10,519 nt of DNA, taken from contig CAURMH010000048.1 in assembly GCA_963525745.1 (NCBI GenBank), positions 1 through 10,519 of the forward strand, read 5' to 3'. The DNA is from CAURMH01 sp963525745 (GTDB taxonomy: Bacteria; Pseudomonadota; Gammaproteobacteria; Enterobacterales; Pasteurellaceae). Position 1 is the stretch's first letter; every line of letters starts with the position of its first letter. The notes beneath the pieces were generated by a model, which was not told the origin of the DNA, did not search any database, and saw only the letters and a list, made by a program, of their open reading frames with translations. Below are positions 6,825-10,519 of the stretch, piece after piece. A program made the translations under genes and the position numbers.

Positions 6825-7160
6825 TTAAGCTTGAAGATGATGCGGGCCGGCACGAATAGGCGCTTGCGGATTGATTATGAGATCAGTAAAGTGCGGTCGA
6901 CATTCGGCGAGTTTCGCAATAGGCTGTTTGCCGGTTGAGATTTGTGATACGGCTGTTTTCTGTATAATGGATTTTGTCGTTTGCTGCGTTTGTTCGATGG
7001 TGGCAAACGATTGATAACTTTCACTGCGTTGTTGCGGAATTTGATTGGTTATATCTTGTTGCGCATTAGGCAAAGTAAAGAGCGCAATCATACTCAAGAG
7101 TAGTTGCGACCAAAAATTCTGTTTGCCTTTGGTTAAAATTATCATCTTGTTGTATCTCAT
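6825..7160 (-). CDS. secM: Secretion monitor SecM, short Pasteurellaceae form
   Basis: This is a 111-residue protein (E. coli about 170) directly upstream of secA. The N-terminus is a signal peptide: K11, K13, then FWSQLLLSMIALFTLPNA with cleavage likely after A33. It aligns without gaps to E. coli SecM at F16-W17, LLL 20-22 and M24. The C-terminus FTDLIINPQAPIRAGP ends in the IRAGP of the ribosome-arrest motif FXXXXWIXXXXGIRAGP. The family Trp is replaced by Ile, the Gly before IRAGP's Ile is Pro, and the Phe spacing is one residue shorter. Five residues (HHLQA) follow. The middle is Gln/Ser/Thr-rich and poorly conserved. Stalling at this motif is known to raise secA translation when export is slow. 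I chose the first ATG because it keeps the E. coli spacing to FW; ATG at 7145 is an alternative giving 106 residues, since the predicted promoter leaves only a ~7-base leader for the first. Confidence 0.88.
   Translation of the reverse strand: MRYNKMIILTKGKQNFWSQLLLSMIALFTLPNAQQDITNQIPQQRSESYQSFATIEQTQQTTKSIIQKTAVSQISTGKQPIAKLAECRPHFTDLIINPQAPIRAGPHHLQA
6889..6897 (+). repeat. DNA uptake signal sequence within secM arrest region
   Basis: A perfect AAGTGCGGT on + that, read on the coding strand, supplies codons for R-P-H-F. The Phe is the first residue of the arrest-motif alignment. Confidence 0.88.
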
Positions 7161-7173
7161 AAAAATCCGCTGT

Positions 7174-7202
7174 ATTGTAGCCGAAATTTAATCTAATGTC
7201 AT
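7174..7202 (-). promoter_or_regulatory. Predicted sigma-70 promoter for secM-secA
   Basis: On the minus strand, ATGACA (-35, complement of 7197-7202; 5 of 6) and TACAAT (-10, complement of 7174-7179; 5 of 6) are spaced by 17 bases. Transcription would begin near 7167, just before secM. It sits in the short divergent gap with the dciA-like gene, so the two genes share this control region. Confidence 0.55.
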
Positions 7203-7209
7203 AGTGATT

Positions 7210-7214
7210 AAGGA
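7210..7214 (+). promoter_or_regulatory. Ribosome binding site for dciA-like gene
   Basis: AAGGA stands seven bases before the ATG at 7222, which selects that codon over the in-frame GTG at 7204. Confidence 0.6.
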
Positions 7215-7221
7215 TCTTTTA

Positions 7222-7536
7222 ATGGAAACCAAGTCGGATCGTTACCAAAAAATGATGAATATTGGGGATTTGATGGCGTCGTCAAATTTAGCCGGATTAA
7301 TGAAAAAAGGATTGTTAATTAATGAGTTGAATATGAAATTAAGTCGTCTTTTTCCGCTCGAATTTCATGGGTTGTTCCGTTGCGGCGGGATCACGCAAGA
7401 TACTTTGTTTATTGAAGTAAAAAGTGCGGTCGTTCGGCAAGGAATTTTGTTTCGACAAAATGAATTGATCATGTTTATTCAGCAGTCCTATCCGGAAGTC
7501 AAACGGTTAAATGTAAAGGTTAATCCCGACTTTTAA
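7222..7536 (+). CDS. DUF721/DciA-like protein
   Basis: This 104-residue protein looks like the DUF721 (DciA) family: an N-terminal helical part, then FPLEFHGLFRCGGITQDTLFIEVKSAVVRQGI, which follows the family's 'C.V.GL.DGTL.L...S.AWA..LR' pattern. It ends with a hydrophobic strand KRLNVKVNPDF. Full DciA proteins load or operate the replicative helicase DnaB in bacteria that lack DnaC. DUF721 genes often lie near secA/secM or lpxC in gammaproteobacteria, which supports the identity. The small size leaves little beyond the KH-like domain, so the helicase role is inference. It is transcribed away from secM, and its stop codon is one base from the end of dam on the other strand. A USS at 7422-7430 encodes part of KSAVV. 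Confidence 0.72.
   Translation: METKSDRYQKMMNIGDLMASSNLAGLMKKGLLINELNMKLSRLFPLEFHGLFRCGGITQDTLFIEVKSAVVRQGILFRQNELIMFIQQSYPEVKRLNVKVNPDF
7422..7430 (+). repeat. DNA uptake signal sequence inside dciA-like gene
   Basis: A perfect AAGTGCGGT read as part of the codons for Lys-Ser-Ala-Val. The same Ser-Ala-Val reading of a USS recurs in dam. Confidence 0.87.
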
Positions 7537-7537
7537 C

Positions 7538-8365
7538 TTAGCCATGGAAGATGGCAATCAGCTCTTTAACCTTAATCCGTTTATCGGGTGATTGGCTGAT
7601 GGAGCGTTGTACTTTGATCGTTTTTAACACGGCGTCTTTATAAATTTCACGGGTAAATTTTGTGTCGTGATTGGAAATTAGGACCGAAATTTGGCGTTCT
7701 TTGTGGGTTAGCCTCGCCAGCTCGGCCAGCGCTTTTTGATCCGCCAGATCAAATTGATTCCCCGAATAGCCGGTGAAATTACTGCCTTGTGACAACGGCG
7801 CATAAGGCGGATCGCAGTAAATAACGGTATTTTTCTCTGCCAGCTTAAAAGTTTCTTGGAAATCTCTGCAAAAAAAGACCGCACTTTGTGCCTTATGTGA
7901 AAAATAACGTAATTCGTCTTCCGGAAAATAGTGCGTTTTGTATGCGCCAAACGGTACATTAAATTCATTTTTACGATTATAACGGCAAAGTCCGTTAAAT
8001 CCGTAACGGTTTAAATAAAGAAAAAGAATGGCGCGCTCAAAAGGATCTTTTGAACAATTAAATTGCCCCCTTTTATTGTAGTAGTATTCCGACGTATTCG
8101 CATTCTCCGCTTTGAATAAGGGTTTGCTGTCAAGAATATATTGTTCGACGTCATTTTTGACGATATTGAACAAATTAATCAGATCAGGATTAATATCCGC
8201 CAGAATATAACGTTTAAAATTTGAGTTTAAGAAAACGGCGCCGGCGCCGACAAAAGGTTCGATTAAACATTCTTTATTTGCCGGAAAGGCGCTATTAATG
8301 TGCTCGGTGAGACGAAACTTGCCGCCCGCCCATTTTAAAAAAGGGCGGTGTTTAATTTTCGGCAT
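7538..8365 (-). CDS. dam: DNA adenine methylase Dam (GATC)
   Basis: The 275-residue product is a class D12 adenine-N6 methyltransferase that modifies GATC and guides mismatch repair and replication timing. The start region FLKWAGGK (9-16) and FVGAGAVF (38-45) form the S-adenosylmethionine pocket. NRYGFNGLCRYN (119-130) belongs to the GATC-recognition region seen in E. coli Dam, and the catalytic DPPY is at 185-188. I chose the ATG at 8365 because it gives the family's usual short N-terminus before FLKWAGGK. It lies four bases after the aroB stop, which suggests coupled translation. An upstream in-frame ATG at 8389 would add eight residues and overlap aroB by 20 bp; neither has a clear Shine-Dalgarno. 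The damX gene found between aroB and dam in E. coli is absent. Confidence 0.93.
   Translation of the reverse strand: MPKIKHRPFLKWAGGKFRLTEHINSAFPANKECLIEPFVGAGAVFLNSNFKRYILADINPDLINLFNIVKNDVEQYILDSKPLFKAENANTSEYYYNKRGQFNCSKDPFERAILFLYLNRYGFNGLCRYNRKNEFNVPFGAYKTHYFPEDELRYFSHKAQSAVFFCRDFQETFKLAEKNTVIYCDPPYAPLSQGSNFTGYSGNQFDLADQKALAELARLTHKERQISVLISNHDTKFTREIYKDAVLKTIKVQRSISQSPDKRIKVKELIAIFHG
7878..7886 (-). repeat. DNA uptake signal sequence inside dam
   Basis: A perfect USS core, sense to dam, encoding part of QSAVFF. Confidence 0.87.
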
Positions 8366-8369
8366 GGTT

Positions 8370-9479
8370 TTATGTGTGCGATAAGACATTTTCGTTTGTT
8401 TGACTGCAACGGCGAATGGCGTTGAGAATCAGCCGATCATCAAGATTTGAAGCCACATAGGCCTGACCTAATGTTTTTAATAATATGAGTCGTAATTTGC
8501 CGGCTAATACTTTTTTATCACGCATCATATGAGGCAGGTAGTCCTCGGCGATCATCGAATCAGGTGAGAGAGTAGGCAGATTAGCTTCGGCGAGTAATTT
8601 TTCCAGACGGACCGCTTCAGTTTGAGTTAGATTGCCCAGTTGTTCGGAAAGTGCCGCAGCCATCATCATTCCGGCCGCGACGGCTTCACCGTGAAGCCAA
8701 TTGCCATAGCCGAGATGGGTTTCAATAGCATGGCCGAAAGTATGACCTAAATTTAATAATGCACGTTGGCCTTTCTCGGTTTCATCGCTGGCGACAACTT
8801 CTGCTTTAATTTGACAGCAGCGAGCGATACAATATTGCAGTGCTTCTTCTTTTAGCGCGACGAGTTCCCGCATATGTTGTTCTAACCATTCAAAAAATGC
8901 GTAATCTAAAATTGCACCGTATTTAATGACTTCCGCCAAGCCTGCATTTATTTGTCTTTTGGGTAGCGTGTTGAGTGTAGTCGTGTCAATAATGACGGCA
9001 TCGGGTTGATAGAAGGCGCCAATCATATTTTTGCCCAGCTCATGATTAACGGCTGTTTTTCCACCGACCGAGGAATCCACTTGAGCGAGCAATGTCGTTG
9101 GAATTTGAATAAGTCGCACACCTCGTTGATAGCTCGCCGCGGCATAGCCCGCAATGTCGCCGATAACCCCACCGCCCAGTGCAACGATAGTGCTATCGCG
9201 GCCGTGGTTGGCTTTCAGAAGTGCGGTAAAAATCAGGTTTAATGAGTCAAGGGTTTTGTATTTTTCGCCGTCGGGCAGGAGTACATGTTCCGTTTCACAG
9301 CCGATTTTTTGCAATGTTTCGGTTACCGGCGAGAGATAAAATTGCGCGACGGTAGGATTGGTTACAATCATAACCTTATCTTTGGCACGCAGCGGATAAC
9401 AATCCGGAGTTGTTAACAGATTAGCGCCGATATAAATAGGATAAGGATGGGTTTTTAATTCCACATTAATACGTAACAT
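8370..9479 (-). CDS. aroB: 3-dehydroquinate synthase
   Basis: This 369-residue enzyme performs the second shikimate-pathway step, converting DAHP to 3-dehydroquinate with NAD+ and a divalent metal. The NAD-binding glycine-rich GGGVIGDIAGYAA begins at 102. PTTLLAQVDSSVGGKT (127-142) is the substrate/NAD region. Metal ligands expected from the family are E183 (LAEVIKYG), H246 (in LGHTFGHAIE, with H250 the neighbouring catalytic His) and H263 (LHGEAVAAGM). Length is close to E. coli AroB (362). The Shine-Dalgarno AAGGA overlaps the stop codon of aroK nine bases upstream, a sign of a tightly coupled operon. The USS at 9219-9227 falls in codons for the region after LNLIFTALLKA. Confidence 0.97.
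   Translation of the reverse strand: MLRINVELKTHPYPIYIGANLLTTPDCYPLRAKDKVMIVTNPTVAQFYLSPVTETLQKIGCETEHVLLPDGEKYKTLDSLNLIFTALLKANHGRDSTIVALGGGVIGDIAGYAAASYQRGVRLIQIPTTLLAQVDSSVGGKTAVNHELGKNMIGAFYQPDAVIIDTTTLNTLPKRQINAGLAEVIKYGAILDYAFFEWLEQHMRELVALKEEALQYCIARCCQIKAEVVASDETEKGQRALLNLGHTFGHAIETHLGYGNWLHGEAVAAGMMMAAALSEQLGNLTQTEAVRLEKLLAEANLPTLSPDSMIAEDYLPHMMRDKKVLAGKLRLILLKTLGQAYVASNLDDRLILNAIRRCSQTNENVLSHT
9219..9227 (+). repeat. DNA uptake signal sequence inside aroB
   Basis: A perfect AAGTGCGGT on +, antisense to aroB, encoding part of the IFTALL segment. Confidence 0.87.
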
Positions 9480-9488
9480 TGCCAGTCC

Positions 9489-10031
9489 TTAGTTAAAACC
9501 GTGTAATCCGTTCATGTTATCGATAAGATCCACAATTTGATTGACCATCGCTTTTGTGTTTTGCTCGTTAGTCGATAGTGTCATGTCTGCAATCTCCATA
9601 TATAACGGATTACGTATTTGAGCCAATTCTTCCAGTACTTGACGAGGGTCGTCAGAATTTTGTAAGAGCGGTCGCTTTTTGTCACGTTGAGTTCGTTGAA
9701 ATTGTTTTTCAACGGTTGTTTCTAAATAGATAACAATACCGCGTGCGGAAAGGTAATTACGATTTTCTTTTGATAATATTGCGCCCCCACCCGTTGACAA
9801 CACAATGCCTTGTAATTGGGTTAATTCATTGATGATACGTTCTTCACGTTTACGGAAACCGGCTTCTCCTTCAATGTCAAAAATCCAGCTTATATCCGCA
9901 CCGGCACGTTCTTCAATGACGGCGTCCGAATCAATGAATTCCATATTAAGTTGTTGAGCAAGTAGGCGTCCAATAGTGCTCTTTCCCGCGCCCATAGGGC
10001 CAATTAAAAAAATATTACGTTTTTCTGCCAT
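9489..10031 (-). CDS. aroK: Shikimate kinase I
   Basis: This 180-residue kinase phosphorylates shikimate to shikimate-3-phosphate using ATP. The Walker A loop GPMGAGKST lies at 11-19 (K17). Shikimate-binding residues are visible: D36 in the DSD motif, R60 in FRKRE, the GGG loop at 81-83 and R140 in RNPLY. The lid arginine is R120 in KKRPLL. It resembles AroK rather than AroL in its N-terminus (MAEKRNIFLIGPMG) and in its place directly upstream of aroB. The start has a good Shine-Dalgarno, GGAAG, five bases upstream. It is the first gene of the aroK-aroB-dam operon. An 8-of-9 USS variant (AAGAGCGGT, 9664-9672) lies inside it. Confidence 0.97.
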   Translation of the reverse strand: MAEKRNIFLIGPMGAGKSTIGRLLAQQLNMEFIDSDAVIEERAGADISWIFDIEGEAGFRKREERIINELTQLQGIVLSTGGGAILSKENRNYLSARGIVIYLETTVEKQFQRTQRDKKRPLLQNSDDPRQVLEELAQIRNPLYMEIADMTLSTNEQNTKAMVNQIVDLIDNMNGLHGFN

Positions 10032-10077
10032 TGTCTTCCACTAAGTTTATAAAATGTACAAAATTGATCTTGTTAGA

Positions 10078-10106
10078 ATTATATAAATATTTTAGCTTGA
10101 ATAAGC
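10078..10106 (-). promoter_or_regulatory. Weak candidate promoter for aroK operon
   Basis: A perfect -10 hexamer TATAAT is present on the minus strand (complement of 10078-10083), about 47 bases before the aroK ATG. The expected -35 position has only a poor match and overlaps the 10-bp palindrome TAAGCGCTTA (10102-10111). The palindrome could bind an activator or repressor, but I recognise no known operator. Confidence 0.35.
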
Positions 10107-10330
10107 GCTTAAAACACCATTAAGAAGATCCCCTAAAAATTCTTATGATTATCGCAATAAACCCCCCCTTTTTTCAATAACTAATCAAGGCAATTTATCT
10201 ATTTGATCAAAATTTTAAAATATCGTTATTGGAAAGAATTGGTTTAGAAGAGTAAAATGTCGCTTTTGTAAGCATATTGTTTATGGATTATGCAAACTAT
10301 AAAAAAAATAACTTTTTTTAAAATTATTTG

Positions 10331-10359
10331 TTGACTGGGATCGGAAAAAATCGTTTAAT
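10331..10359 (+). promoter_or_regulatory. Stable-RNA promoter for tRNA-Phe/tRNA-Asn
   Basis: TTGACT (-35, 10331-10336; 5 of 6) and TTTAAT (-10, 10354-10359; 5 of 6) are separated by exactly 17 bases. The bases after -10 (ACGGCCCG) form a GC-rich discriminator typical of promoters under stringent control. The 25 bases upstream of -35 are almost all A/T, like an UP element. Transcription should start near 10366, giving a leader of about 24 bases. Confidence 0.72.
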
Positions 10360-10389
10360 ACGGCCCGTTGTCGGTAGTGACAATAATTT

Positions 10390-10465
10390 GCCTCGATAGC
10401 TCAGTCGGTAGAGCAGGGGATTGAAAATCCCCGTGTCGGTGGTTCGATTCCGCCTCGAGGCACCA
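10390..10465 (+). tRNA. tRNA-Phe (anticodon GAA)
   Basis: A complete 76-base tRNA cloverleaf. The acceptor stem is GCCTCGA/TCGAGGC, the D stem GCTC/GAGC, and the anticodon stem GGGGA/TCCCC around TTGAAAA with anticodon GAA at 10423-10425. The T stem is GGTGG/CCGCC with one G:U pair around TTCGATT. The 3' CCA is encoded at 10463-10465. It matches E. coli tRNA-Phe closely in the D arm and anticodon arm, and differs in the acceptor and T stems with compensating changes. Confidence 0.97.
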
Positions 10466-10469
10466 TTAT

Positions 10470-10519
10470 TCCTCCTTAGTTCAGTCGGTAGAACGGTGGA
10501 CTGTTAATCCATATGTCGC
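10470..10519 (+). tRNA. tRNA-Asn (anticodon GTT), cut by window edge
   Basis: The first 50 bases of a tRNA: acceptor strand TCCTCCT, D stem GTTC/GAAC, anticodon stem GTGGA/TCCAT around CTGTTAA, with anticodon GTT at 10503-10505. The window ends in the variable region, so the T arm and acceptor partner are not seen. It begins only four bases after the tRNA-Phe CCA, so both come from one transcript. Confidence 0.92.

Larger units (their letters stand above)
10032..10389. other. AT-rich intergenic region, aroK to tRNA-Phe
   Basis: This 358-bp gap has no credible protein gene on either strand. It holds the aroK leader and -10 box, the palindromes TAAGCGCTTA (10102-10111) and TTTGATCAAA (10202-10211, containing a Dam site GATC), a C7T6 tract (10162-10174), runs of A and T around 10300-10328, and the tRNA promoter at 10331-10359. 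No perfect USS lies in it. Confidence 0.6.

Noticed and set aside
9006..9339. Two overlapping + strand frames inside aroB
   Set aside because: Both are antisense to the conserved AroB NAD-binding core and look like no known protein.
10141..10160. Competence CRP-S or FNR-like site near TCGCA
   Set aside because: Only one half-site (TCGCA) is present; the matching TGCGA half at the right distance is missing.
10162..10174. Phase-variable homopolymer tract
   Set aside because: The C7T6 run lies over 100 bases from the aroK start, outside any coding region and outside the promoter spacers I can see, so switching is not supported.
1..10519. Mobile element, CRISPR array or novel defence system
   Set aside because: No transposase, integrase, repeat-spacer pattern or unknown multigene cassette is visible; all intervals are accounted for by core gammaproteobacterial genes.

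Overview
The window is chromosomal DNA from a gammaproteobacterium of the family Pasteurellaceae. The main evidence is the 9-bp Haemophilus-type DNA uptake signal sequence (USS) AAGTGCGGT. I count ten perfect copies on either strand, about one per kilobase, plus two 8-of-9 variants. This is the 'Hin' form rather than the ACAAGCGGT form of the Actinobacillus pleuropneumoniae group, so Haemophilus, Pasteurella, Aggregatibacter, Basfia and Histophilus are candidates. I do not name a genus. Every protein gene resembles a known gammaproteobacterial family; I see no insertion sequence, prophage or CRISPR array.

Layout: on the + strand are the 3' end of leuS, then lptE (LPS-assembly lipoprotein) and holA (DNA polymerase III delta). 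A USS inverted pair forms a likely terminator between leuS and lptE. Converging on holA, and overlapping it by 24 bp, is a minus-strand cluster. In transcription order it is secM, secA, an LtaS/phosphoethanolamine-transferase-like membrane enzyme, and mutT. This is the classical secM-secA-mutT cluster with one extra envelope gene inserted, and a second USS inverted pair sits between secA and that gene. The secM gene is short and divergent but keeps a recognisable signal peptide and a C-terminal arrest motif ending IRAGP.

Divergent from secM is a small + strand gene of the DUF721/DciA (replicative helicase operator) family. It runs to within one base of dam, the last gene of a minus-strand aroK-aroB-dam operon (shikimate kinase, dehydroquinate synthase, GATC adenine methylase). 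Beyond aroK lies a 358-bp AT-rich intergenic region. It holds weak aroK promoter elements, a C7T6 tract, two 10-bp palindromes, and a strong stable-RNA promoter driving tRNA-Phe(GAA) and a truncated tRNA-Asn(GTT).

Functionally this is core housekeeping: protein export and its translational feedback control (secM/secA), outer-membrane building (lptE, the transferase), replication and its fidelity (holA, dciA-like, dam, mutT), aromatic biosynthesis (aroK, aroB) and translation (leuS, tRNAs). The parts most worth a second look are the variant SecM arrest peptide, the USS built into its coding sequence, the candidate secA Shine-Dalgarno-masking RNA helix, and the extra transferase gene between secA and mutT. 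I found no clear evidence of a wholly undescribed system.
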